Below are positions 22,861 through 33,619 of a stretch of DNA of 64,000 nt, one piece after another. The notes under the pieces are model-generated. The model ran no database searches. It was not told the DNA's origin and worked only from the letters and a program-made list of their open reading frames with translations. Both the position numbers and the translations under genes were made by a program. This DNA is from Linum tenue (Eukaryota > Streptophyta > Magnoliopsida > Malpighiales > Linaceae). Within the stretch, counting starts at the first letter, position 1. Every line of letters begins with the position of its first letter. The stretch is from assembly GCA_946122785.1 (NCBI GenBank), contig CAMGYJ010000010.1:16157467-16221466 (forward strand). Direction: 5' to 3'.

Positions 22861-24259
22861 TGATGACTCGGTATTTGCACATGTTTTCCCCTTTGTTTCT
22901 TGATTGTTTGCTTGATTATCGTGTCTTTGGCCTATTTTACGCTAGGTTGTGTTCCTTTGTCACATTTCAGGTCCTAGCACATAAAGTGAAGCATAGGCGC
23001 AAGTTTCAAGTCAATCAGAGATCAATTGGCGATTCGGGAGAAGAAACTCGGTTGACCTGAAGAAGAAGGATTTCTACCTCACTTTATGGACAAAAATCAT
23101 GGAAGCTTGTTGAAAAGAAAGAGGACGAGACTACGAGCGTCTGGTTCAAACGGCGACTGATTTGGAGTCCGGACGAGGGAGAAACGAAGCTTTGAACAGG
23201 AGCGGAGGAAGAATTACGGGCAGGAGAATTACGACCGTAATTTGGCCTCCCATGCCCGTAATTTCACTGCCGAGAGGAGCTTTGGGTGCGCTGAAACTAA
23301 CCAAAACGCGTGTTTTGGGCAAAATACGGGCATGGAAGAATTACGACCGTAATTCAGCCCGTAATTCGCCCAGAATCGGGTTTTTGAGGCAGATTCGAGC
23401 CAAAGGAAAGGGAGAGCTGGGTTTTGGTTCCCAAACACCCAAGGGACGAACCCTAGAGAGAGAGAGCGACTTGGGAACATTCTTGGAGCTTTTGGAGGAT
23501 TTCTTCGCCATTGGAGCTCGGGAATCAAGCTTGGAGATGGAGATTGAAGATCTAGATCAGATTTCTGCAGTCTCTCTCTTCTCTATGGAGTAACTTCCCT
23601 TCACTTAGGTTTTGAGGAACCCTAGTTCCATGTGTTAGGATCTTTCTTGTATGAAGTTTTGGATGCTATATTGTTTGATTATAATCGATTGAGGCATGAT
23701 TTATTGAGTCAATTGAATCTTGATCAAATTCTCTTGATTTCTGCTTTAACCTATGATAGAAGAATCTGATTAGGTTAAGAGAGCTTCCTTGATTGATAGT
23801 GGTGAATTGGTTGTGCGAGAGTCAATCAATTCACTGCTTCGTACTGGAATTCATTCCAGTAGTGGAGATCTGTGAATCACCTTAGCAGTCTATCCTGAAG
23901 GCTAGTCGCTGCCGGGTATTGTCTGAGAGGGCTTGGTCAGCTTAAGAGATTCCAAGCTAATTTAGGATCTTCCGCAGTTTAATCAACAATAGATCAACCA
24001 AAGGTAATTGCAACTTGGACCTAATTGAGGAGCTAGGGGAATCATACCTAAGTGAGTTCCCAACTTGTAATTAGTAGAGTAGTCAGTAGAGTAGTTTATA
24101 AATCAATCCTTAATCTAGTTTGCTAGATAATGAACTGAAGCTGAGTAATAGTAACTCTAGAGACCCGTGGATTCGATATTTATTACTTGTGCCACTATAC
24201 TGCAGTCCCTTTCATTGGTTACACTTGGCCATTGTTAGGTGTTGTGTTTTAGCGTGTCA
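22861..24259 (+). repeat. Athila-type 3' LTR (family A), 1399 bp
   Basis: Starts TGATGACTCGG after the polypurine tract and ends TTTAGCGTGTCA. It contains the family-conserved word ACGCTAGGTTGTGTTCCTTT and ACATTTCAGGTCC near its start. A dyad cluster lies at 23212-23366. The ORF 23162-23593 runs across this cluster and shows no known domain. Confidence 0.8.
23212..23366 (+). promoter_or_regulatory. Dyad cluster with AATTACGACCGTAATT (family A)
   Basis: The 16-bp sequence AATTACGACCGTAATT occurs twice (23227-23242 and 23339-23354): 7-bp arms around central AC. Each is flanked by half sites, ACGGGC on the left (23216, 23326) and GCCCGTAATT on the right (23254-23263, 23357-23366). It is located about 350-500 bp into the LTR, in the U3 position. 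The function is unknown. Confidence 0.8.
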
Positions 24260-24275
24260 CAAGCCAACTAAGTTG

Positions 24276-24880
24276 ACACTTTTGAAGACACCCAAACAAA
24301 GACACTCTTCCCAATTAGTTCACCCAGAATAACCACTGTGAATCAAGCTACTGAAGAGAACTACAAACGGACTCAAGATAGACTAAGAATTCTCCTAACT
24401 CTCTCTCTCTCTCGCTATCACAGTCGCGTTTTAATTTAACAGACAACAATCTATTTATACCTAGAAATCTTCTTTGACCGTTGCGCGAGATTTGTGCCTG
24501 ACTGATCTTCATCATTTCTTAGTGGATTGTCGGTGATGTCTGTGCTTCATCACCGACGAACTGATTTGAGCTTTCCTTCCGCTCCTCGTAGGTGGGAGGC
24601 TAGGGTTGAGTGAATCGATCTCTTTTGTTCAGAGCGAAAGACTTAGAAGGACGATGCTGAACAGAGACGTTTGAAGTCCAAGACGTCGTCGTGTGGAGTT
24701 TAGACGCAGCGAGTCCGAGACGTCGTCGTGTGGCTCTGGGACAGAAACGTCGTCGTTCTGGAAGATGTAAATCGCGTTTTTTTCATCAATTTCCCCCTTC
24801 GTCCGAGAAGTCTGGAGTTTACCTGAAAATAAACACAACAAAAGAAAGCCAGCAGAAAGCACAGGGATCCGAACTACTAT
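24276..24880 (-). repeat. Probable Copia 3' LTR region
   Basis: The minus strand has a TATA-like GTATAAATAG near 24455 and a run of CT/GA dinucleotides at about 24399-24414. GACGACGTTT- or GACGACGTCT-type words recur at about 24680-24750. The LTR ends could not be fixed without a second copy. Confidence 0.4.
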
Positions 24881-24955
24881 TTCTTGATAAATAAAAGAGA
24901 GTTACAAGATAGCAGCAACTAGAACTAAAAAGGACCCAACTCCTTTTAAATGAAA

Positions 24956-25045
24956 ACTTCCCCCTAAACTACTGCAACTACTAGAGACTAACTAAGACTA
25001 CCTACAAAGGAAAACAATTATCTAAAACTTCCCCCTAAGAACTAG
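24956..25045 (-). other. Repeated polypurine-like tracts
   Basis: On the minus strand TTAGGGGGAAGTTTT occurs twice (about 24958-24970 and 25027-25042), and GAAGGGGGAAATT occurs further on near 24790. Multiple polypurine tracts before the 3' LTR are described for Sireviruses. Here they support, but do not prove, that assignment. Confidence 0.45.
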
Positions 25046-25054
25046 CAGAAGATT

Positions 25055-26229
25055 TTAAGAAGCGGGAGAGGATGGTCCTTCTTGTGCTGGCCCTGCAGAG
25101 TCGTCTGAGGAGGAGTTTCCATCAGAGACTGTAAACACCAGATTAGCATTATTGCTTGATTCTCCAGCAACTGATTTTCCCTTGTTAGAGGTGACAGGTT
25201 TTGGGTGGGGACCCAGAAGGGAAGCAGATGGAAGTGGAGGTGGAGATGGAGAAATATCAGTGGGTAGGTCTAGGATCATCAAAACGTTGAGAGCTCCAAC
25301 GTACATAGTGAGACACACTTCTGTAATCTGAAAGATCAATTCCCAGATTAACCAACATTCGAGTAATGATAGACCCGAATGGAAGAAGTCCTTGGTAATG
25401 TTCATCCCCAACTGGAAGGAGTTTGCAAACAGTAGGCTCGAAAAGTTCAACTTGCGTCCTGCCGTTGCACTAGCAATGATCCATAGATCAAGTGGCAGGA
25501 CAACATCAAGGTTATATGTTCTAGGAAAGAACACATGTGTGATGAAATGGTGGAAGATCCTCAACGTGGAGTCAGCCATCCAATTGGAATCGGCACATCA
25601 GTTCCTCCGGTTGGCTCCTGGAGAAGTTTGCATACTCAGTGGGGAGGATGAAGTCATGCTTCCAGAACTTCGAGGGATGAGCAATGTCTAATCCTTGATC
25701 AGGAAATCCAAGGATTCCATTTAGGGCTGCTACAGGAATGGTTTAGAAGATGGCCATAGATGACCGTTGAGAAACTTCTGGTACTGATTCCTTGACACCT
25801 CAGATTCGAGTAGAAATATTTGACTGCACCAGGACAGGCTGGATGGAGGGGTTGACGCAGTAGATAATCCCATCCGAGAGCCTCAATGAGGGATATGATA
25901 TCGTATTTGTAGAGGTTAAACTCATATGGGTCGAGTTGAATGATGTGGTGCAGCCTCCTATTCTCGAAATGTTGAAGGTGACGATGATGATTGATCACCA
26001 CGGGTTCATGAAACATGTACCCGGGATAAGTGTGCACTAACCCTTCAAATTGGAAAGGTCGGGGCAGGTGATCACTCATCTTGGAGATTTGATTTTTTCT
26101 GGCAGAGAGATTTTGGTGGGTTTGCTTAAGGTTTGATGAAGATAGGTGAGGAACAGTGACCTCAGGAGAGTGGTTTATATAGAGTATGAGAGCAGAAGGC
26201 AGCAGGGAAGTCGAAGAGTTTTTCTCCAA
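25055..26229 (-). pseudogene. ORF downstream of Copia pol, plant-transposon-protein-like
   Basis: Two minus-strand frames, 26229-25699 and 25579-25055, appear to be one broken gene. The first has SLIEALGWDYLLRQPLHP and AVKYFYSNLR; the second has FHHFITHVFFPRTYNL followed by LPLDLWIIASATAGRKLNF. The order and spacing resemble the 'putative plant transposon protein' domain (from memory PF20167), in which a protein enters a fixed fold with a FYxNL motif. The C-terminus is Ser/Pro-rich. The frame change lies between about 25700 and 25580. The role is unknown; it occupies the place of the env-like ORF of Sireviruses. The domain assignment is by eye. Confidence 0.5.
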
Positions 26230-26479
26230 TATCGAAGCAGAATGATTAGAGAAAGAAATCCAGGTTTATACGCATGCTCTGAAAGTAGTTTTATTTTGTA
26301 AACCAAGATAGTAAAATTACTAGAGTAAACCACATCCATAAACGTTTTTGCTTTTAGAAACTAGATTTAGCTAGAATAGAGACTTAATCCTAATCCTAAT
26401 GTCCTAGAAATTGTCATATCCAATCGGCTTCCAGCCCTTTTCAGAAACTAGATTTGGCTAAAAGATCTCAGTCCTAATT

Positions 26480-26905
26480 CAGTACAGAGATTTTGAAGCG
26501 ATCACTAGCAGAGGCTTTGTGAATAGGTCGGCTAGATGATGCTCAGTGGGTATAAACTGTAAGCTTATATGACCTGCTTGCACCAGATCTCGTATGTAAT
26601 GAATTTGATTTCAATGTGCTTAGTCCTAGAATGTTGTACAGGGTTTTTTGTCATAGATATTGCACTTGTGTTGTCACACCAGACAGGGATACTTTCTAAC
26701 TTAAATCCATAATCAGCTAGCTGTGTTTTTATCCACATTATTTGGGTACAACACTTCCAGCTGCGAGATATTCAGCTTCAGCGGTTGATAATGCTACAGC
26801 TCCCTGCTTCTTACTAAACCAAGACACAAGAGCTGGCCCTAAGAATTGCACACTTCCTGAAGTGCTTTTCCTATCTACTAAACTTCCACCGAAATCAGAT
26901 CACTA
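26480..26905 (-). pseudogene. Copia RNase H C-terminal fragment
   Basis: The minus strand translates to the Copia RNase H ending. DRKSTSGS and LVSWFSKKQGAVALSTAEAE are seen intact (26900 to about 26760), then in broken frames NPVQHSRTKHIEIKF-like and DLFTKPL-like pieces. In Copia this part degrades RNA in the RNA/DNA hybrid. Frameshifts after about 26750 show it is dead. The N-terminal part is lost in the gap. Confidence 0.85.
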
Positions 26906-27005
26906 NNNNNNNNNNNNNNNNNNNNNNNNNNNNNNNNNNNNNNNNNNNNNNNNNNNNNNNNNNNNNNNNNNNNNNNNNNNNNNNNNNNNNNNNNNNNNNN
27001 NNNNN
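26906..27005. other. Assembly gap (100 N)
   Basis: Exactly 100 N, the conventional length for a gap of unknown size. It interrupts the Copia element. The sequence on its right side is not Copia, so an unknown amount of DNA is missing. Confidence 0.99.
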
Positions 27006-27244
27006 TTTTTGTTTGCATTGACTGGTGTCATTTGTTTCGAGTTCAGAGTGTTGACAAGGAGGCAATTGTTCGACAATACCACATCATGCAATTCCCGCCA
27101 CATCTTCCCGAAGGGTCTGTTTATACCCTTTCCCATTTTGTGAGGCAGAATTCGAGCAGTCCATCGTGTTGCTCCAGGTTGCCTACGACTTGGTTTAGAG
27201 CACATATGGAGCTCAAAAGAATGGAAGAAGCTTATGATTTATGA
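27006..27244 (+). pseudogene. Possible RPA70/DUF223-like fragment
   Basis: From the gap edge a frame runs to TGA at 27242-27244. It includes VDKEAIVRQYHIMQFPPHLP and EGSVYTLSHFV. The order (acidic-hydrophobic strand, then 'EGxVYxLSxF') resembles the OB-fold region of plant RPA1-like and DUF223 proteins, which bind single-stranded DNA. The N-terminus is lost in the gap and the C-terminal half does not look conserved. It could be an exon of a larger gene or a Helitron-related relic. The assignment is weak. Confidence 0.3.
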
Positions 27245-28790
27245 CATCCCCAATATGAGCTTTCATTTTTTTGGCACCCGTGGACTTTTTGTTCATCTTT
27301 GCTAATCGTAATTTTCTTCCCGGTATGTATTCCTACCCCTCTAGAAATGAGTAATATGGTACTGCTATTTTTATGAGTGTCTGCTACACATCTCTCGGGG
27401 AATGTACTGTTATTTTTATGAATTTATTTGGAATGATGTGTCTTTTTGTGGTTCCATGTTTCACAATTCTTTGGTAGTTGTATAATGAATTTCATCAGCA
27501 ACTCACTTGTGAGGAATTATGATCATTGGTTTTGTTGCTTGGTAGGCGAGTATGTGCTCACTACCTCTCATGCAACCAAAACCTTTCTTGACTTGCATTG
27601 CCCTTCAATTAATTCTCTTTTGCACCGGTTAGTTGAATTAAATAACAAAATCTCTTAGTCACCATGGTAAATATTCTTAGTTACATAATTACAACCTACA
27701 CTTGCTTCTATTTCGCAGTACCATTAATCGACACCACTTAATTGGTGAGCTCACATTTACACAAGCTGTCGCAATTAGTCACCGTTGTCTTGCCATAGAC
27801 TTACTTGAACTTCAACTTGACATGAATAATATGGTATGCAACTTTTAGAATACCCAAAGTTTCATATTCATCAGTGTTCAAGAAGGCGTCACTAGGCGCC
27901 CTCCTAGGCCTGATTAGTTGTTGGGCAAGGGAAATTGTGGAGACTAGCCTTGGGCGATTGGTGTAGGCATGCAAAACGCGGAATGGCATGGGAAAATGCC
28001 TAGTCGGCGATTAGGTGTTCGGAGGCGTGATTCCCCACTGTTGGACGACGCCCATAATAGGAGAAGATAAGAAAAATTATTTATGGGATGGCCCAAAACC
28101 CTAATCCCCTTTCATTTTTCTGATCTGGTAGAGACTAGCAGGCGCAACTCTCCCTTCTCTCCAGCAGCCGTCGAAGCTCTCCCTCTTCTTCAGCCGACTG
28201 CAGTCGTCGTCACCAACATCGCACCAGCCCCGTCGTCACCAGCATCACACCAGCCCCATAGTTCTCGCCTCCATTGTCGTCCTCTCCATAGTCGTCGTTG
28301 GTGGCCACTACCGTCCTCGCTGCCATCTCACACTCACTCGTCTTGCCCTCTCTCGTTTGGACTTTAGTGGGTTGAGTTTTTTCGAGGCTCCTTGGGATTA
28401 AGATTGAATGATTGATGAATGAATATTGAATATTGAATAATGATACACTTCATATTAAGGTTTAGAGTTTTTGCTTTTCCTCACGAACCTTATGTTCTTG
28501 TAATGATCCAAGATTTCATTTTGCTTCGTCGAATGAAGGTATATTTTCAAAATGGAATGTTTGTCTCTAATATTTTGATTGTAGAATAATGGATATGCCA
28601 TTTTGGTTTTGAAAAGTAGTGGAAAAGGGTATGGGGGATTGAGAGTTGTAGCCTCTCTGTCCCTGCTTTCGGTTTTGATTGTTTAAGGCTTCTGCTGGGG
28701 AGACAATCCACACCTTGATCAACATCGGAGGCCGCTATTTGGGATGAAAAGAGTTCAGAGTAGTGAACTGCCTCCACCCCTTTATCCACT
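27245..28790. other. Region without a recognised gene
   Basis: Mostly AT-rich. At about 27880-28030 there is a GC-rich repeat-like patch with GCGTCACTAGGCGCCCTCC and CCTAGTCGGCGATTAGG words, of a style common in plant dispersed repeats. The ORF 28083-28367 is Ser/Pro/His-rich low-complexity sequence with no domain. Confidence 0.4.
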
Positions 28791-28919
28791 TCATCCTCAT
28801 GGATTTGACCAGTCGGATCTCGTAGTGATGCGACAAAATTTTGTGATCGTCAAGTCAGACTTACCCGGTGAAATAAGCAGAATTGCGATCCCCTAGACGG
28901 AGCATTGAACATGTGATCG

Positions 28920-29458
28920 TTGCCACCAATAACATTCCTCTTGTTCCTAGGTAATAGTCAGATCCCGTTCTACGATCCGAATAGCATCCCGGTCAAGATC
29001 CAGAACAACCTTCAGAGGGGACCAGCCCAAACGAAATTAGGAGGTGGAAGAGTGCAAAAGAGTTTGTCATGGTCCCCAACTTTTTCTTTCAAACAGATGT
29101 GGGGCCTAGTCCTAAATGAAGGAAGAGAAGATGGTGAAAAGTTATGGGTTGTTTTCACTACCAAGTCCATGGAGGAATTTATGGAGCATATATTTAAAGA
29201 CCAACTGCTCGAGCACAAGGAAGAACAATTCTTCGATTCTTATTTCGTGGAATTCAAAAGAGAAGAGGAAGAATTGTTCGACTATGGGATGGGACATAGG
29301 TGCCATGTGGCGGGAGAAGAGTCGTGGAAAGTGGAAATTGTTGGAGAAAGATTCGTTCGTGGGATTGAGCGCAATTGGAAGGGAAGAAAGCGGAAGGTCA
29401 AGAAGGTGAAAGTCGACTACAACCTTGAGGTCAAGGTTGTTTTCAAGAGGGGTGGATT
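28920..29458 (+). other. ORF upstream of a Gypsy-type LTR, unrecognised
   Basis: A frame of about 180 codons (28920 onward; as called it runs on to 29546 inside the LTR). The C-terminal part is rich in Glu, Lys and Arg (RNWKGRKRKVKKVKV) and ends in VVFKRGGLSE exactly over the polypurine tract. I do not recognise a domain. The position suggests the 3' end of the internal region of an LTR element, perhaps altered or non-autonomous. Confidence 0.35.
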
Positions 29459-29828
29459 GTCAGAAACCCGCTCTATTGGGGTTTCTATTATTATATTAAG
29501 TAGTATAATGATAATTATGGTTAGTAGAGATTTGGTCGGATTATGATTATTACTAGGATTTTCCCGTATTTTCCCTATAAATATATACCCCTGGTTTCCG
29601 TTACAATCAAGAAAAGTATTAAGCATAGTATCTCTCTTAACCTTAATCCCTCTCAACTCCTAATTTCTATTCTCTCCTAATCCAAGGCTTCGGCCGATTC
29701 CCAATTCTATTATGTTCTTCTCATCTAAATCTCTAATTCTTTCTCTCAACCCCTAAATCCTTATTTGTTACGAGTAATCGGGGTGCCGAAGATCAGTCCC
29801 TAGAATCCCTAGAAGCGGGGTTCTAACA
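29459..29828 (+). repeat. Gypsy-type LTR, 370 bp
   Basis: Starts TGTCAGAAACCCGC directly after a purine tract (AAGAGGGGTGGATT, about 29445-29458) and ends GGGGTTCTAACA. It contains CTATAAATATATACCCC (about 29573) and a leader with CTAATT/CTC repeats. The expected primer site does not follow; Athila gag remnant sequence does, so this is the 3' LTR of a partial copy. Confidence 0.6.
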
Positions 29829-29832
29829 ATTA

Positions 29833-30630
29833 CTCCAACATAAAAGGAATCAATAAGTTGGAGGTCCTCTTGAAATATCAATTTATAGAAGGTTTACACC
29901 TTGAAATAATCATCAATCCGTGATATGGGCACTTCAGGAAGAGGCCAATATACCCCTCCCACGCATCACGTAGTGTCTCATCCTCATCATGAGCAAAGTG
30001 GGTAATATGCTATGAAGCTTAGCAGTATTCAAAAAGGGAAATAGGAGAGCCAAGAACTTAATCCATAAGGTTAGTCTTGGAGTGATGGGAGAGTGGAGGC
30101 TGGTTGTTCATCCACTGTCATGCTTGCCTGCTTAGGTGGATGTGTTTTTCCTGCAGCCCCTTGAACTAAATGGCATTCAGGATCATCGAGATCATATTAG
30201 TCTTGATCTCGAAGTTATTGGCAACACTTTGTGGGTGCCGAATGCTATATATATTGTCCTTGACCTTAGGGGTAAAGTAGGCTCCATGGTCTTCTATGGC
30301 TCACCAGCTGGCTGTTCACCATGCGGTTGCGTGTCTCTCATGGCGTCAACATCAACTTGTACTTCGAGAGGCTTTTGGTCTAATGCTTTGCTCTAAAGCT
30401 TTTGCATGCAGTCCCTCTGTCACTTAAGTTCGCATAAGGTCTGGTTGATGTGTCGTTGGTAGTAAGTCACCTGGTTGGCTACGGGTCATGCACTACCTGC
30501 CACACACTAAGCAACAACCAAAAAATGCACTAGTGGGAGAAAATAAAAAATTAGAAAAGAAAAGCTAAAGTCATAGGCAGTCGCTTTTCCTAATAATCTA
30601 GAAACATTATAGGCAACAACGCCAAAAAAT
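29833..30630 (-). pseudogene. Athila gag remnant and degenerate primer site
   Basis: The minus strand contains DETLRDAWEGYIG near 29950-30000, matching SLRDAWERYMG of the intact Athila gag. It also has CATGACCCGTAGCC near 30485 (rc), which encodes the same MTRS start. At 30612-30624 the primer-site complement GGCAACAACGCCA is a mutated form of the Athila tRNA-Asp site. Frames are badly broken. The 3' side is cut at the 370-bp Gypsy-type LTR. Confidence 0.7.
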
Positions 30631-32029
30631 TGACTCACTAAAACTAGCCCCCTCAATCAATGGCCAAGTGAAGCCAAGATCGGGAAGAAGTAAGCTTTAA
30701 ATTGTCAACCCCAAGGTCACTAGATCTACTATTACTCAATCAAAATTCTATTATCTAGAAAGCACGTTGTGAGTTCAAATTAACTAAATTCTAAGAAAGA
30801 AAAGAAAGTTGATTTCGGGTTTCAATTGTATGAGAAAGTTCACTCGAGTATGTTTCCTCGTAGTCTTTGGTCATGTTGATGTGTTTACTCCCTAGCTCAT
30901 TTCACTCGATTGTTTATACTGTGGAGAATCTAGAATTAGCCTTGTCATAGATAAAACTCCGCAAAGCCCTCTTAAATAGATTTCTCAACAAGATACTATC
31001 CTCACTGAAACAAAATACCAAGAGAATGCAAACTAGATTCCCTCAACAGGACCGAAATGCAGTACAAAGCATGGAATTAACTCACTCTCGTGTAATCAAT
31101 TCACCACTTCCAATTGGTGATGCTCTCTTAACCTATTCTGATATTCTTTATCCTAGGTTAAAGCACGAATCATAGAAATTTTGATAACGATTCATACAAC
31201 TCATGAAAAATATATCAGTTGGATAATAACTTCGAGTTCCACAAATTAAGGGTTCGAACAAACATAAATATAACATACAAGACTAGGTTTTCCTCATACT
31301 CAAGTGAGAGAGAAGTTTAATCCATATAGAGAGGGGCAGGAAAACAGTGTAGGAATAAGTCATCAAAATGTAGACAGTGAGAATCTAATTCGGAAGGTCT
31401 ATATTCACCCCAAGGGACGAATCTTGATCTCCAATGTTGCCAATGAACTATGGAAATCCGCTCGAAGGTACTCTTTTCGTAACTTTCTCTCTATAGGTCC
31501 TTCTTGCTTATTTTATGATGTCAAAACTCAGCTCCCTTGAAAAAACCTGGCAACTTCCTTTTATACTCGTCATGCTACGAGTCACAGTGTCAAGTCACGG
31601 GCTCACGGCCATGGCATGGTACATCAGGTCGTGACATGAGACAAAATAACGCAGAGTGACTTTTAATCGAAAGGGTGCAGGTCACGATCATGTTGCACGA
31701 TGTAATGATCATGACCGTGACATGGGATGATCGAACGTGACATTTAAAATGCTTCTGGATCTCTGCATCAGGTAAAGACTCAGCTGCAGAAGTTAATGGT
31801 CATGGTTGTGACTTGAGTCGCCCTTATCGTGAGTTTTGACAATCAATTGTCTTTGTCCCTTTCTCATCTCCAAATGTACCTGAACTCACTCCTATGCCAT
31901 ATATGGACACTAGAACTTGAAATGTGACAAAGAAACACAACCTAGAATAAAATTGACCAAGGAATGACTAAACCAAGCCAAAGAATCAAGAAATGAGGGT
32001 CCAAAACATGCCTTTGAATGCACTTATCA
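30631..32029 (-). repeat. Athila-type 5' LTR (family C), 1399 bp
   Basis: In plus orientation it begins TGACTCACTA after the degenerate primer site and ends CACTTATCA, so on the minus strand it starts TGATAAGTGC. The start carries TTCTAGGTTGTGTTTCTTTG and CACATTTCAAG, as in family A. A TATA-like GTATAAAAGG lies near 31556-31565 (minus). Many CACG/CGTG dyads, for example GACCGTGACATG and AGGTCGTGAC, lie at 31575-31830, upstream of it. Confidence 0.75.
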
Positions 32030-33614
32030 TAGACCTAGATACACTAGAGGAGGAATGTAGGTTCGAACCAAGATCGTAACCAAGAACAGGCTATAATATA
32101 CACACTTTTTTTGGTCAACTTGACAACCGTATAGAAGCCTAAGAATGGATATTTTGATGAGTTACATGTCATGGCATCGAGAGTCCGAGAAGACTAGCTG
32201 GTGAGCTCAAATGAGGATGGATTCAAACATCGAATGAGTGACTTATGGGCTAAAGAGTAACATCAAACTCCATCATCAAGCTAGCTGGCCTAGCGGTCAG
32301 GTTACTCCGTCGTAAAACTCCAAAAGGTGAAGAAGTATATTTTTTGGATCCTAAGCTCAACCTAGAGTGTCGCGGACTAGATTACTATAATGCATTTTTT
32401 TACCTCTCCCATGGCGGAAAAGCCCTAAGATTGGACCATATAAATACATATTTAGAAGAGCATTTCATAAATTTTGTCACTTCCAGGTTTAGGAGCCCTA
32501 AGGTGTGCTCATCCAACATATCAAAGGAGAAGAAGGACGACGGACCCAGCCTATCATCAGATTAAGCTGCAAGATATTCATAGATTTCATAATTTCTCGT
32601 GTGATTATGTATTTTTCTCTTCCAATGTATGGGAAGAACACTAGTTATTTAGGTAATGGAAAATATAGTGATTCCAGATTGTTAACTATTATTTGATTCT
32701 GTATATTAAGGTATTTTTCATTGATGTTTTTGGTTCTTCCTTGCTTATCACGTTTTCATACAATTATGCTAGGAAACTGCTCTAGTACGATTTATCTATT
32801 GATTTTGCGCATATATATGATAAAAATGCATTGCTTTTGGGTATAATGTTAGATCACCAAGTAAGATATTACATGTATAAATTGAGCTTGTATATGTTTA
32901 AGAGATTTGTGCTTCTATGATTTAATTTGTGCATGACGAGAAATGACGCATATGTTAGGTAGTTTTCTTGTAGATGAGAAATCCCGGATAAAACACATGA
33001 GAAATTGAAATATGACAAATTATATGATGAAAACCTTGTTTATATGTTTGATTTGATTAATTAATAAAATTAATAAGATATATGAGAAATGTACATAGAC
33101 AGCACCTTACATTATGTCTTTAAACTCTTTATATGACTCGCATATTTTTCTTTTAATTCTTATCTATTTTCATGTTCTTTACTTTTGTCGTTTTTACTTT
33201 TTTTGTTTGGTTTCAAAACTCGCAATTGGTGGAACCTCAACAACACTTTTTTCTGAATGCAAGTAGTGATTTGAAGTAGCAAAGGAAAGAGTTCCCTAAG
33301 AAAATACAACCTCAAGAATTTTTTGGAATTACCTTTGAACCATCACTTTAGCGAAATCGCTGTCTTTCATGCTTCCGTGCAACACCAATCAACATCGACA
33401 TCTGATTCCCACAATAAGCGATGCGGAATTCTAGGCTATGAGATAATGAGGAGCAAGCTAGAATCTAACAGTGACTATATAATCTCCTTCCGAGGGGCGT
33501 ATGGGACGAACCAAGGTGGAAGGTCATATATCCATGCCACATGAATCATCGTCAATCTAAAAGTGTATCACTCTTCACCTAAGTGACAATTCAATCTTGT
33601 TCGTCGCCTTTGTA
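32030..33614. other. Region without a recognised gene
   Basis: AT-rich with short frames only (32344-32565, 33323-33544), none with a recognisable domain. No repeat boundaries were found. It ends at the target site of the intact Athila. Confidence 0.5.
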
Positions 33615-33619
33615 ATAAC
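33615..33619. repeat. Target site duplication ATAAC, left copy
   Basis: ATAAC directly precedes the left LTR; the same five bases follow the right LTR at 45362-45366. Five bases is the usual Gypsy target duplication. Confidence 0.9.

Larger units (their letters stand above)
20563..24259 (+). mobile_element. 3' part of a non-autonomous Athila-type element
   Basis: Begins at the LARD junction inside a gag-like segment. It continues through the conserved post-pol signature AAGAAGCGCTTGTTGGGAGG (about 21519), the block containing CTTAAGTGTGGGGGGGTG (about 21773) and a polypurine tract at 22847-22860, and ends with an LTR at 22861-24259. The same order of noncoding blocks occurs inverted in the intact Athila (38290 down to 34959), so the assignment is secure. 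Pol is missing. The left LTR is not in the window. Confidence 0.8.
24276..26905 (-). mobile_element. 3' part of a Copia element, possibly Sirevirus-like, cut by a gap
   Basis: Reading from right to left on the minus strand: the end of a Copia RNase H (26905 to about 26480), a broken ORF of about 390 codons (26229-25055), two polypurine-like tracts, and LTR-like DNA down to about 24276. Such an extra ORF between pol and the 3' LTR is seen in Sireviruses. The assembly gap at 26906 removes the rest of pol and the 5' LTR. The left boundary, close to the end of the Athila LTR at 24259, is approximate. Confidence 0.7.

Noticed and set aside
26742..27205. ORFs spanning the N gap
   Set aside because: They are artefacts of translating N; the sequence on the two sides is unrelated.
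28083..28367. 94-codon ORF rich in Ser, Pro and His
   Set aside because: Low-complexity text from a CT/CGTC-rich stretch; no domain, no partner exon.
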